Assembly: GCF_022829585.1 (NCBI RefSeq)
Contig: NZ_JAKSYC010000045.1
Coordinates: forward strand, 1 to 34,700
Length of the DNA: 34,700 nucleotides
From: Methylobacterium sp. J-026
GTDB taxonomy: Bacteria; Pseudomonadota; Alphaproteobacteria; Rhizobiales; Beijerinckiaceae
Direction of reading: 5' to 3'
Position 1 is the first letter of the stretch; each line of letters begins with the position of its first letter. A model generated the notes under the pieces. That model made no database searches. It was not told the DNA's origin and was given only the letters and a program-made list of their open reading frames with translations. Shown here piece by piece: positions 16,371 through 24,485 of the stretch. The translations under genes and the position numbers were made by a program.

Positions 16371-17243
16371 ATGACGCCCGTACCCCCGCGTAATCTCCGT
16401 CTCCGCGCCGTTCTCGCCGCAGGTGCGCTCCTCGCCGCCGGCGGCACGACCGCATCCCGGGCGGCGGATCTCACCCCTGATCTTCCCCGCCAGACCCCGA
16501 CCTTCGCGATGGTCGATCCCACCACCTGGATCGTCACGCTGGGCGCCTCGATCCAGGCGATCCCGCGCTATCCCGGGGCCAGCGACTACACGGCGGTGGG
16601 CTATCCCTCGATCGACATCCGCAAGGTCGGCGAGCCGCGCCGCTTCTCGACGCCGGATGACGGCTTCAGCCTGGCCCTCTACGACAACGAGATGTTCCGG
16701 ATCGGACCGACCGCGCGCTTCGTGCCGGGGCGCTACTACAGCGACGACCGGCGCCACCTGTTCGGCTTCCGCGACGCGCGCTTCGCGGTCGAGCCCGGGG
16801 TGTTCGTGGAGTTCTACCCGGTCTCCTTCATCCGCACCCGCGTGGAGGTCCGGCAGGGCGTCTACGGGCATCACGGCACGGTGAGCTCCCTGGCGGCCGA
16901 TTACCTGATCCCGACGGAGAAGTTCCTGTTCTCCCTGGGGCCGCGGTTCAACATCGGCGACGGCAGCTACGCCCGGAAGTATTTCGGCGTCTCCCCGGTC
17001 GAGGCGACGCTGAACGGGCGTGTCACCGCCTACGACCCGCGCAGCTTCTATTCGGCGGGCGTGCTCGGCGCCGTGACCTACACGCAGAGCGAGACCTGGG
17101 CCTACACGGCCTATGCCGGCTACAACCGGATCCTCGGCGCCTCCGGCAACAGCCCGCTGGTGCGCCGGCCGTTCGGCGATCCGAACCAGTATCAGTTCGG
17201 CCTGCGGATCGACTACGCGTTCCGGATGCCGGCCCTGTTCTGA
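16371..17243 (+). CDS. MipA/OmpV family outer-membrane protein
   Basis: A 290-aa protein with a signal peptide (cleavage near ASRA-A, residue 31) and a beta-barrel-like body. MipA/OmpV features: WIVTLGASIQAIPRYPGAS, DGFSLALYDNEMFRIGP, GVFVEFYPVSFIRTRVEVRQG and a C-terminal aromatic (YAFRMPALF). MipA links peptidoglycan enzymes in E. coli, while other members are outer-membrane proteins of unclear role. The 285-bp gap to the divergent EAL gene (16086-16370) has AT-richer text near the start but no clear promoter. The metal-binding gene follows after 64 bases. Confidence 0.85.
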   Translation: MTPVPPRNLRLRAVLAAGALLAAGGTTASRAADLTPDLPRQTPTFAMVDPTTWIVTLGASIQAIPRYPGASDYTAVGYPSIDIRKVGEPRRFSTPDDGFSLALYDNEMFRIGPTARFVPGRYYSDDRRHLFGFRDARFAVEPGVFVEFYPVSFIRTRVEVRQGVYGHHGTVSSLAADYLIPTEKFLFSLGPRFNIGDGSYARKYFGVSPVEATLNGRVTAYDPRSFYSAGVLGAVTYTQSETWAYTAYAGYNRILGASGNSPLVRRPFGDPNQYQFGLRIDYAFRMPALF

Positions 17244-17307
17244 GCCGCGACTTGCGCGGGTCGCACCGGGCCCCGACATTCCGGCCACACGGTTCACGGA
17301 GGCTCGA

Positions 17308-17529
17308 ATGGATACGACGCGCGCCGATCTGCTGATGCGGGTCGAGGGCATGACCTGCGACGGCTGTGCCGCCGCGGTGACCCGCACGGTGAAGCGCCTC
17401 GATCCCGGGGCCGAGATTCAGGTGGATCGGGATGCGGGGCGCGTGGCGATCCGCACGGACGCGCAGGCGCTCGTCGTCGCCGAGGCCCTGACCAGGGCGG
17501 GCTACACGGCCACGGCCATGACCGGCTGA
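17308..17529 (+). CDS. Heavy-metal-associated domain protein, CopZ-like
   Basis: A 73-aa single HMA ferredoxin-like domain. The metal site GMTCDGCAAAV places Cys17 and Cys20 in the M-x-C-x-x-C loop that binds Cu(I) or a similar soft metal; the sequence ends GYTATAMTG, full length for the fold. Such proteins deliver copper to P1B ATPases, but none is in the window, so the partner is unknown. GGAGG lies 5 bases before ATG 17308, which fixes the start; the frame open upstream overlaps the MipA gene and is rejected. Confidence 0.88.
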   Translation: MDTTRADLLMRVEGMTCDGCAAAVTRTVKRLDPGAEIQVDRDAGRVAIRTDAQALVVAEALTRAGYTATAMTG

Positions 17530-17544
17530 TACGGGCGCCCGGCC

Positions 17545-17694
17545 CTAGGCGCGGGTCAGGTACATCCCGGTCAGCAGCAGGCCGAAACCCGCGAGGCCGA
17601 ACAGGCCCTCCTGGCGCCGGGTGGTGTCGAGGAAATGGGCGGCGGCGCCGGCCGCGCAACAGGTGGCGCCCAGGCCGATGGCGAGCGACGACAT
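17545..17694 (-). CDS. 49-residue predicted membrane protein
   Basis: ATG 17694 has GGGGAG 6-7 bases upstream. The product has two short hydrophobic helices ([18 protein letters not shown] and [16 protein letters not shown]) joined by a polar turn ([11 protein letters not shown]), with paired cysteines in the first. This is a typical small helical-hairpin membrane protein. It converges on the CopZ-like gene with a 15-base gap. The frame extends to 17823 but that part lacks membrane character. The 373 bp from here to mnmG hold no other gene I can support. Confidence 0.5.
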   Translation of the reverse strand: MSSLAIGLGATCCAAGAAAHFLDTTRRQEGLFGLAGFGLLLTGMYLTRA

Positions 17695-18067
17695 CGTGGT
17701 CTCCCCATCGCGCGCTGCCCTGCGACGCCGCGAAGCGAGGTCTCCCGGGTGCCTGCCGAACACCGGCGTCCGCGCAGGAATCGGGGACAGCGCAAGATTT
17801 GCACGGGGCGAACCGGCTGGCAAGCGCGGTCCCGCAAGTCCTCACCCGCCCGAGGACAGTATAGCGGCGGCGCATGACCCGGCCGCAGGTCTCGATCGCG
17901 GAAAAGACTGTCTTCGCCGGCGAGGCGGGGCGCCCGGGGATGCCGTGGCGCCCGCGCATCGGCCCGGTTCCGGTTTCCGGGGCGATGCGCTAGACCGGCC
18001 CGCACCCTGCCCTACCCCGCCCGCCGGCTCGGCGCGGCACCCCCTGCCCGAGGCTGTTCGTCACCCG

Positions 18068-19954
18068 ATGCCCATTCCCTCCCCCGACCGGTTCGACGTC
18101 GCGGTCGTCGGTGGCGGCCATGCCGGCGTCGAGGCCGCCGCCGCCGCGGCGCGCTGCGGCGCCCGCACCGTGCTGGTCACGCACGATCCGGCGACGATCG
18201 GGGCGATGTCGTGCAACCCCGCCATCGGGGGGCTCGGCAAGGGCCACCTGGTGCGCGAGGTCGATGCCCTGGACGGGCTGATGGGCCGGGTCGCGGACGC
18301 CGCCGGCATCCAGTTCCGCCTGCTCAACCGCCGGAAGGGCCCGGCCGTGCGCGGACCCCGGACCCAGGCGGACCGGAAGCTCTACGCCGCCGCCATGCAG
18401 GCGGCCGTCACCGGGACCGCGGGCCTGACCGTGGTGGCGGGCGCCTGCGAGGATCTCGCCCTGGATGCGGAGGGACACATCCGGGGCCTCGTCCTGGCGG
18501 ATGGGCGCAGCCTCGCCTGCGGCGCGGTGGTGCTGACCACCGGCACCTTCCTGCGCGGCCTGATCCATATCGGCGAGCGCCAGATCCCGGCCGGCCGGGT
18601 CGGCGAGGCGCCCGCCCTCGGGCTGGCCCGGACCCTCGACCGCCTCGACCTGCGCCTCGGGCGCCTGAAGACCGGGACGCCGCCGCGCCTCGACGGCCGG
18701 ACCATCGACTGGGCCGGGCTGGAGATGCAGGAGGCCGATGCCGAGCCGGTGCCGTTCTCGACGCTCACCGAGGCGATCACCAATCCGCAGATCCGCTGCG
18801 GCATCACCCGGACCACCCGGGCGGTCCACGACCTGATCCGCGCCAACCTGCACCGCTCGCCGATGTATTCCGGCGGCATCGCCAGCCGGGGGCCGCGCTA
18901 CTGCCCGTCGATCGAGGACAAGGTGGTGCGTTTCGGCGACCGGGAGGGCCACCAGATCTTCTTGGAACCGGAAGGACTCGAGGATCCCACCATCTACCCG
19001 AACGGCATCTCCACCGCCTTGCCCGAGGCGGTGCAGCACGACCTCGTCCGGCTGATCCCGGGCCTGGAACGGGTCGAGATCCTGCGGCCGGGCTACGCCA
19101 TCGAGTACGATTACGTCGACCCCCGGGAACTCGACACGGGCCTCCAGGTGAAGCGCCGGCCCGGCCTGTTCCTGGCCGGGCAGATCAACGGCACCACCGG
19201 CTACGAGGAGGCGGCGGGGCAGGGGCTGGTGGCGGGCCTGAACGCCGCGCGCCACGCCGGCGGCCTCGACGTCGCGACCTTCGACCGGGCCGAATCCTAT
19301 CTCGGCGTCATGATCGACGACCTCGTGACCCACGGGGTCAGCGAGCCCTACCGGATGTTCACCTCGCGCTCGGAGTACCGGCTGTCCCTGCGGGTCGACA
19401 ACGCCGATGCCCGGCTGACCCCGCGCGGGATTGATCTGGGCTGTGTCGGCTCGGCCCGCGCGGCCCATTTCGCCGCGTCCCACGGGGCGCTCGCCGGGGC
19501 CCGCGCCCGGCTGGACGCCCTGACCCTGACGCCGAGCCAGGCGGCCGGGCACGGGATCAGCCTGAACCGCGACGGCATCCGCCGGACGGCGTTCCAGCTG
19601 CTCGCCTATCCGGAGATCGAATGGCGGGACCTCGCGGCGATCTGGCCGGATCTCGCATCCGTGGCGCCGCGCATCGCCGACCGGCTCAAGACCGACGCGA
19701 CCTACGCGGTCTATCTCGACCGGCAGAACGCCGACATCGCGGCCTTCCGCCGGGACGAGGCCGTGCGCCTGCCGGCGGGCCTGGACTACGCGGCGATCAG
19801 CGGCCTGTCGAACGAGATGCGCACGAAGCTGGAGACCGTGCGTCCCGGCACCCTGGGGCAGGCGGCGCGGATCGAGGGCGTGACGCCTGCCGCGCTGACG
19901 CTGCTGGCTGCGCATGCAAGGCGGGGCGAGCGCGTTGCCACGGTGGGCCGGTGA
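18068..19954 (+). CDS. mnmG: tRNA modification enzyme MnmG (GidA)
   Basis: A 628-aa FAD protein, partner of MnmE in cmnm5U34 synthesis. The dinucleotide-binding motif [15 protein letters not shown] is at 10-24. Further signatures: [62 protein letters not shown], and [15 protein letters not shown] with the C-terminal helical domain. ATG 18068 gives the family's opening; open frame extending to 17621 is not homologous. It is followed by a palindromic element and then rsmG-parA-parB, the usual alphaproteobacterial order near oriC. Confidence 0.97.
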   Translation: MPIPSPDRFDVAVVGGGHAGVEAAAAAARCGARTVLVTHDPATIGAMSCNPAIGGLGKGHLVREVDALDGLMGRVADAAGIQFRLLNRRKGPAVRGPRTQADRKLYAAAMQAAVTGTAGLTVVAGACEDLALDAEGHIRGLVLADGRSLACGAVVLTTGTFLRGLIHIGERQIPAGRVGEAPALGLARTLDRLDLRLGRLKTGTPPRLDGRTIDWAGLEMQEADAEPVPFSTLTEAITNPQIRCGITRTTRAVHDLIRANLHRSPMYSGGIASRGPRYCPSIEDKVVRFGDREGHQIFLEPEGLEDPTIYPNGISTALPEAVQHDLVRLIPGLERVEILRPGYAIEYDYVDPRELDTGLQVKRRPGLFLAGQINGTTGYEEAAGQGLVAGLNAARHAGGLDVATFDRAESYLGVMIDDLVTHGVSEPYRMFTSRSEYRLSLRVDNADARLTPRGIDLGCVGSARAAHFAASHGALAGARARLDALTLTPSQAAGHGISLNRDGIRRTAFQLLAYPEIEWRDLAAIWPDLASVAPRIADRLKTDATYAVYLDRQNADIAAFRRDEAVRLPAGLDYAAISGLSNEMRTKLETVRPGTLGQAARIEGVTPAALTLLAAHARRGERVATVGR

Positions 19955-20007
19955 TGCGGTTGAGCAGGGCGGGGATACCCGCCGACCCCGGAACTAGGTC
20001 CGCGTCA

Positions 20008-20142
20008 TCCCACCCTCTACCTCATCCTGAGGTGCCGGAGCGGAGCGGAGGCCTCGAAGGAGCCCTCCAGAAACCACTGCGATCCCTGGAGCCCTCCTTC
20101 GAGGCGGCTTCGCCGCACCTCAGGATGAGGTCGAGGATGGGA
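20008..20142 (+). repeat. Palindromic intergenic element, family A, copy 3
   Basis: A 135-bp element with core CTCATCCTGAGGTGC (20020-20034) and its complement GCACCTCAGGATGAG (20115-20129), inner TCGAAGGAG / CTCCTTCGA arms and a central CTCCAG...CTGGAG pair. The distal arms pair less fully than in copy 1. It fills most of the 232-bp gap between mnmG and rsmG, so it may separate mnmG transcription from rsmG-parA-parB. Confidence 0.9.
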
Positions 20143-20186
20143 TCGCCCGGGACGATAGTCGGCATGGCCAAGGTCTCAACCCGCCC

Positions 20187-20822
20187 ATGACCGACCCCGA
20201 CCGCGCGCGTGTCCTCGCGGCCGCGAATGTTTCACGTGAAACAGCCGAGCGCCTCGACCTCTACGTGGCCCAGCTCCGGCGCTGGCAGCCGATCAAGAAC
20301 CTCGTCGGCCCGGCCACCCTGGCGGAGGTCTGGAGCCGGCACGTCGACGACGCCCTCCAGCTCCTCGATCTGGCGCCGGAGGCCCGGACCTGGCTCGACC
20401 TCGGCTCCGGAGCGGGGATCCCGGGGCTGATCCTCGCCATCGCCGGGGCGGAGCGGGGCATCCGGGTCGATCTGGTGGAGAGCAACGCACGCAAATGCGC
20501 CTTCCTCACCGAGACCGCCCGGCTCACCGGTGCCCCGGTCCGGGTGCGCAACGCCCGGATCGAGGCGGTGATCGGCGACTATGCGGGGACCGAGATCGTC
20601 TGCGCCCGGGCCCTGGCGCCCCTCGCCCAGCTCCTCGCCTGGACCGAGCCGCTGTTGAAAACGGGCACCACCGGCTTGTTTCCGAAGGGCAGGGACGCGC
20701 AAGCCGAATTGACCCAGGCGGCCGCGCAGTGGAGAGTCGTTAACGACCTCGTGCCGAGCCGGACCGATTCCGAAGCCCGAATCGTGCGCGTCACCGCCCT
20801 CGCCGCCCCGAGTCATCGATGA
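20187..20822 (+). CDS. rsmG: 16S rRNA (guanine527-N7)-methyltransferase RsmG
   Basis: A 211-aa SAM-dependent enzyme that methylates G527 of 16S rRNA; its loss gives streptomycin resistance in other bacteria. SAM site motif WLDLGSGAGIPGLILAI (about 67-83) and the RsmG-type N-terminus NVSRETAERLDLYVAQLRRWQ are present. The N-V-S-R-E-T codons contain a perfect parS site (20228-20243), a dual-use arrangement known in alphaproteobacteria. The stop overlaps the parA start by 4 bases (ATGA at 20819-20822), so rsmG and parA are coupled. Confidence 0.96.
   Translation: MTDPDRARVLAAANVSRETAERLDLYVAQLRRWQPIKNLVGPATLAEVWSRHVDDALQLLDLAPEARTWLDLGSGAGIPGLILAIAGAERGIRVDLVESNARKCAFLTETARLTGAPVRVRNARIEAVIGDYAGTEIVCARALAPLAQLLAWTEPLLKTGTTGLFPKGRDAQAELTQAAAQWRVVNDLVPSRTDSEARIVRVTALAAPSHR
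20228..20243. promoter_or_regulatory. parS: parS centromere site 2 (inside rsmG)
   Basis: TGTTTCACGTGAAACA, identical to site 1, is embedded in codons 14-20 of rsmG, where it encodes part of the conserved NVSRETA. It lies about 1.5 kb upstream of the parB gene that should encode its ligand. Confidence 0.95.
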
Positions 20823-21676
20823 GCGAAGCCCTCCTCGGCGAGCCTGCCGACCGGTCCCTGGACTCGTCCGTGCGTCGTCCCCTGCGCGTGCTGGCGCTCG
20901 CCAACCAGAAGGGCGGCGTCGGCAAGACCACGACGGCGATCAACCTCGGCACCGCGCTCGCGGCGATCGGCGAGGACGTTCTGGTCATCGACCTCGATCC
21001 GCAGGGCAACGCCTCCACGGGGCTGGGGATCGACCGGGCGAACCGGCGGGTCTCCACCTACGAGGTCATGGCCGGGGAGGCGTCCCTCGCCCAGGCGGTG
21101 ATCCCCACGGCGGTGCCGCGGCTGTCGATCGCGCCCTCGACCATGGATCTCCTCGGGCTGGAGCTGGAGCTGGCCACCCTGCCCGACCGGGCGCACCGGC
21201 TGCGCAGCATGCTCAAGAGCCTGACCCAGGCCCCGAGCCTGAGCCGGATCAGCTACGTGCTGATCGACTGCCCGCCCTCGCTCAACCTGCTGACCATCAA
21301 CGCCCTGGCGGCAGCCGACGCGGTGCTGGTGCCGCTGCAATGCGAGTTCTTCGCCCTGGAGGGCTTGAGCCAGCTCCTGCGCACCGTCGAGCAGGTCCGC
21401 GGGGCGCTCAACCCGAAGCTGACGATCCAGGGGATCGTGCTGACCATGTACGATCCGCGCAACAACCTCTCCGCCCAGGTGGTGGCGGATGTCCGCGGCT
21501 TCATGGGCGACAAGGTCTACGAGACGGTGATTCCGCGCAACGTCCGGATCTCCGAGGCGCCCTCGCACGGCAAGCCGGCCCTGCTGTACGACCTGAAATG
21601 CGCCGGCAGCCAGGCCTATCTGCGCCTGGCCTCCGAGGTGATCCAGCGCGAGGGCCGGGTGCCCGCGGCGGCCTGA
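20819..21676 (+). CDS. parA: Chromosome partitioning ATPase ParA
   Basis: A 285-aa Walker-type ATPase that moves ParB-parS complexes along the nucleoid. The deviant Walker A KGGVGKTT (31-38) has the signature first lysine; VLVIDLDPQGNASTGLG is the A' motif and YVLIDCPPSLNLLTINAL is Walker B. A 22-residue N-terminal extension precedes the fold. The chromosomal type is indicated by position in rsmG-parA-parB with nearby parS sites. It overlaps rsmG by 4 bases; parB follows after 90 bases that contain two hairpins. Confidence 0.97.
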   Translation: MSEALLGEPADRSLDSSVRRPLRVLALANQKGGVGKTTTAINLGTALAAIGEDVLVIDLDPQGNASTGLGIDRANRRVSTYEVMAGEASLAQAVIPTAVPRLSIAPSTMDLLGLELELATLPDRAHRLRSMLKSLTQAPSLSRISYVLIDCPPSLNLLTINALAAADAVLVPLQCEFFALEGLSQLLRTVEQVRGALNPKLTIQGIVLTMYDPRNNLSAQVVADVRGFMGDKVYETVIPRNVRISEAPSHGKPALLYDLKCAGSQAYLRLASEVIQREGRVPAAA

Positions 21677-21688
21677 GCCTGAATGGGG

Positions 21689-21736
21689 CGCCGAACGCGG
21701 TTCGGCGGTCCCCGGTGAGCCCCCCGGAGCGGGGGG
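21689..21736. repeat. Two hairpins in the parA-parB gap
   Basis: CGCCGAAC-GCG-GTTCGGCG (21689-21707) is a perfect 8-bp stem with a 3-base loop. CCCCCC-GGAGC-GGGGGG (21720-21736) is a 6-bp stem. Neither has a T-run, so full termination is not expected; partial attenuation or mRNA processing that lowers parB relative to parA is possible. Confidence 0.6.
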
Positions 21737-21766
21737 TGAGTGTGGAGCGTGACACGGGTGGCAAGC

Positions 21767-22660
21767 ATGGCGGAGGAGGGGGCAAGACCCCGGCTGGGGC
21801 GCGGTCTCGCCGCGCTGATCGGCGATTTCGGCGATGCCGGGCCGGCTCCGGCCAAGGTCGAGGGACAGCGCAAGGTCGCCATCGAGTTCCTGCGGCCGAA
21901 CCCGCGCAACCCGCGGCGCAGCTTTGGCGAGGTGGAACTGGCGGAACTGGCGACCTCGATCACCCAGCGCGGCCTGATCCAGCCGATCGTGGTCCGCCCG
22001 ATCGGCGACGTACCGGGGACGTTCGAGATCGTCGCCGGCGAGCGCCGCTGGCGGGCGGCCCAGCGGGCCGGGCTCGACGAGGTGCCGGTGGTGGTGGTCG
22101 AGATCGACGACCGGGCCTCCCTGGAATTCGCCATCCTGGAGAATGTCCAACGCAGCGACCTCAACCCGATCGAGGAGGCGACGGGCTACGAGCGCCTGAT
22201 GCAGGATTTCGCCTACACCCAGAAGGACCTGGCCGAGATCCTGGGCAAGAGCCGCAGCCATCTCGCCAACACCCTGCGCCTGCTCAACCTGCCGCCCTCC
22301 GTGCAGGACCGGCTGTCGGCGGGCGAACTCACCGCCGGCCACGCCCGGGCGCTGCTGCCGGTGAAGGATCCGGAGGCCTTGGCCCGCCGGGTGGTGGTCG
22401 AGGGCCTGTCGGTGCGGCAGGTGGAGGCGATCGCGTCGGCGGAGGCCGAGCCCGCCGACACCCCCCGCCCCGGCCGCCCGCGCCTCTCGGCCGAGCGCGC
22501 CGCGCCGGTCCGCGACCTGGAATTGCGGATCCGCCGCGCCCTGGGCGTCGAGGTGTCCTACCGGCCCAAGGACGAGGCCTCCGGCGAGATCCGGATCCGC
22601 TACGAGACCCCGGACGAGCTGCAGGGGCTTCTGAACCGGTTCAAGGTCTCGGACGGCTGA
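21767..22660 (+). CDS. parB: Chromosome partitioning protein ParB
   Basis: A 297-aa DNA-binding CTPase that loads at parS and spreads. The opening MAEEGARPRLGRGLAALIGD contains the LGRGL.AL motif that contacts ParA. The ParB/Srx fold includes IQPIVVRPIG and GERRWRAAQ (91-99, CTP site); a helix-turn-helix around 155-180 (QKDLAEILGKSRSHLANTLRLL) reads parS. The C-terminal dimer domain ends IRIRYETPDELQGLLNRF. ATG 21767 matches the conserved opening; GTG codons at 21740, 21749 and 21758 are alternatives. Confidence 0.97.
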   Translation: MAEEGARPRLGRGLAALIGDFGDAGPAPAKVEGQRKVAIEFLRPNPRNPRRSFGEVELAELATSITQRGLIQPIVVRPIGDVPGTFEIVAGERRWRAAQRAGLDEVPVVVVEIDDRASLEFAILENVQRSDLNPIEEATGYERLMQDFAYTQKDLAEILGKSRSHLANTLRLLNLPPSVQDRLSAGELTAGHARALLPVKDPEALARRVVVEGLSVRQVEAIASAEAEPADTPRPGRPRLSAERAAPVRDLELRIRRALGVEVSYRPKDEASGEIRIRYETPDELQGLLNRFKVSDG

Positions 22661-22709
22661 GCGAAGGCGGGGTTCCCAAAGGAAAGTAGGAAGCCCGTTC
22701 CGAGTCTCT

Positions 22710-22733
22710 CCCTCCCCCGCAGAGGGGGGAGGG
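22710..22733. terminator. Bidirectional hairpin between parB and holA
   Basis: CCCTCCCCC (22710-22718) and GGGGGAGGG (22725-22733) form a perfect 9-bp stem with a 6-base loop in the 94-bp gap between the convergent parB and holA genes. The position favours a terminator for both; there is no U-tract, so Rho-independent action is not certain. Confidence 0.5.
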
Positions 22734-22754
22734 GGACGCGCGGATCCGGACCTC

Positions 22755-23798
22755 TTACCGCCGTCGGCGCGCCCCCGCCTCCGCGACCCGCAGCAAAGCC
22801 GCGGAGGCCAGCGCGTGGGCCAGGTCCGGCTCGGCCCGCCGACAGGCGAGGATCGCCGCCTGGAGGGCCGCCACGGCCTGACGCAGGGTGCCGGGCCCCC
22901 AGGTGCCGAGCTGCCCCTCCAGGCTCGCCCTGCGCTTGAAATGCAAGCCCCGCCACGTCGCCACCATCAGGGCCGGCGTCTTCTCCGGATTGTCCAGGCG
23001 GGTCGTCAGCAGGGTCAGGGCGTGCCGCAGGGCCGAGCCCAGCACCACGCCCGGGTCCAGCCCCTCGTGCCGGAAGCGCCGGTACTCCCGCTCCACCGCA
23101 TCGCGGCGGCCGTCGAAAGCGGCGTCGATCAGGGTGTTGAGCACGCTCGCGGCCACATCGCTGGTGATGGCCTCCACGTGATCCAGCGTCACGACCGTGT
23201 CCCCCTGCCCCGCCCCGGCCGCGTAGAGGGCGAGCTTTTCGATCTCCATCAGGCTCGCCCGGCGGTCGCCGCCGAGGCTGCGGGCCAGGACCTCCCGGGC
23301 GGCGCGGTCGATCCGCAGGCCCCGCTCCTGGAGGGTGCGGTCGATCAGCTCGGCGAGCGTCCGCTCGTCGTCCGCGTAGCACGGGATCGCCAGCGCCCGG
23401 GTCGAGCGCTCGCACAGGGTGCGCAGCGGATTGTTCTTGGCGAGGTCGCCGCCCTCCACGACGATGCGCGCATCGGCGATCGCGGCGCCGAGCACCGCCT
23501 CGACGGCCGGCGCGTAGTTGCGCGTCCCGGGCCGGACCCAGATCGACCGGCGCCCGCCGAACAGGCCCATCGTCCCGGCCTCGTCGCAGAGGCGGCCCGG
23601 ATCGGACGCCAGGGCGTCGCCATCGATCCGCACCAGGGCGAAGGGATCGGCCGGGTCTGCGACGAAATCCTCGGCGAGCTTGCGGGCCCGCTCGGTCACG
23701 AGTCCGGTATCGGGGCCATAGACCAGGATCACCGGGATGCGCGGATCGGGCCCGCGCCGGATCAGCCCCTCGATCTCGCCCGCCTTGACGGCCGTCAA
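22755..23798 (-). CDS. holA: DNA polymerase III delta subunit
   Basis: A 347-aa clamp-loader subunit that opens the beta clamp. Family features: N-terminal PVILVYGPDTGLVTERARKL, LVRIDGDALASDPGRLCDEA and GLFGGRRSIWVRPG (the inactive AAA+ fold without a P-loop), then the DRAAREVLARSLGGDRRASLMEIEKLALYA lid and the C-terminal collar helices. The length is normal. It follows lptE by 7 bases on the same strand, so the two are cotranscribed, as in many proteobacteria. Confidence 0.93.
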   Translation of the reverse strand: MTAVKAGEIEGLIRRGPDPRIPVILVYGPDTGLVTERARKLAEDFVADPADPFALVRIDGDALASDPGRLCDEAGTMGLFGGRRSIWVRPGTRNYAPAVEAVLGAAIADARIVVEGGDLAKNNPLRTLCERSTRALAIPCYADDERTLAELIDRTLQERGLRIDRAAREVLARSLGGDRRASLMEIEKLALYAAGAGQGDTVVTLDHVEAITSDVAASVLNTLIDAAFDGRRDAVEREYRRFRHEGLDPGVVLGSALRHALTLLTTRLDNPEKTPALMVATWRGLHFKRRASLEGQLGTWGPGTLRQAVAALQAAILACRRAEPDLAHALASAALLRVAEAGARRRR

Positions 23799-23805
23799 GG
23801 CCGGC

Positions 23806-24351
23806 TCACGGCTTGGTCGAGAGGACGGCGGCGAGGCGGCCCTTGATCTGGTCGGAGAGCACGCTGGCGAGCCGGATCTCGGCGTCCCGCGCCGCCCGCT
23901 GGCTGGCGAAGCGCTGGACCGAGCGGTCGTAGGTCGCGGTCGAGGTGGCGACCCCCTCGCTGTAGACCTTGGTGCCCGCCATGTCCTCCAGGCTGTACTT
24001 GATGTTGGCCACCAGCGTGCCCGCCTCGGCCCGGCCCGTGGTCGAGGACACGATCGGGGTCTGCACGATCTCGGAGCCCGAGAGCTTCAGCCGGTAGGTC
24101 TTGGTCGCCGGCTGGCCCGACCCGTCGAGGTCGAAGACCAATTCGCTGCGCAGGTAATGCCCGAGCCGTTCCTGACCCTGGGCCATCGCCACGTCGTCGA
24201 CCTGCACGGAGGCCAGCAGCGCCTGGACCGGAACGCCGGAGGCGGTCGGCCCGTAGAGCGGACGGAAACAGGCCGACAGGCTCAAGCCCAGACCGCCCAC
24301 GCAGGCGAGGCGTGCGATCCGCCCCACAACCGATACGCCCGAACCCACCAT
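23806..24351 (-). CDS. lptE: LPS-assembly lipoprotein LptE
   Basis: A 181-aa outer-membrane lipoprotein that plugs LptD for lipopolysaccharide insertion. The lipobox LSLSAC places the lipidated Cys at residue 28, followed by the family motif FRPLYG. Later text (SELVFDLDGSG, KTYRLKLSGSE, YSLEDMAGTKVYSEGVATSTATYDRS) matches the LptE fold. It starts the lptE-holA pair. In many relatives leuS lies directly upstream; here the next upstream gene is an AEC transporter 134 bases away. A TTAACC near 24443 resembles a CtrA half-site but stands alone. Confidence 0.9.
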   Translation of the reverse strand: MVGSGVSVVGRIARLACVGGLGLSLSACFRPLYGPTASGVPVQALLASVQVDDVAMAQGQERLGHYLRSELVFDLDGSGQPATKTYRLKLSGSEIVQTPIVSSTTGRAEAGTLVANIKYSLEDMAGTKVYSEGVATSTATYDRSVQRFASQRAARDAEIRLASVLSDQIKGRLAAVLSTKP

Positions 24352-24485
24352 CAGCCGTCGTTCCGCCCCGCTTCACCGACCTGTTCTAGCGCGGACATGG
24401 CGTGCGGCGCCACGACGCGTGAGGCCGCGTGTTCCGATTTCCGGTTAACATGGTGTCTGCGGCGGGAGCATGGTCGCCCGGTTTC

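Noticed and set aside
24436..24446. TTAACC as a CtrA binding site upstream of lptE
   Set aside because: Only a half-site; the second TTAA at the proper spacing is missing.
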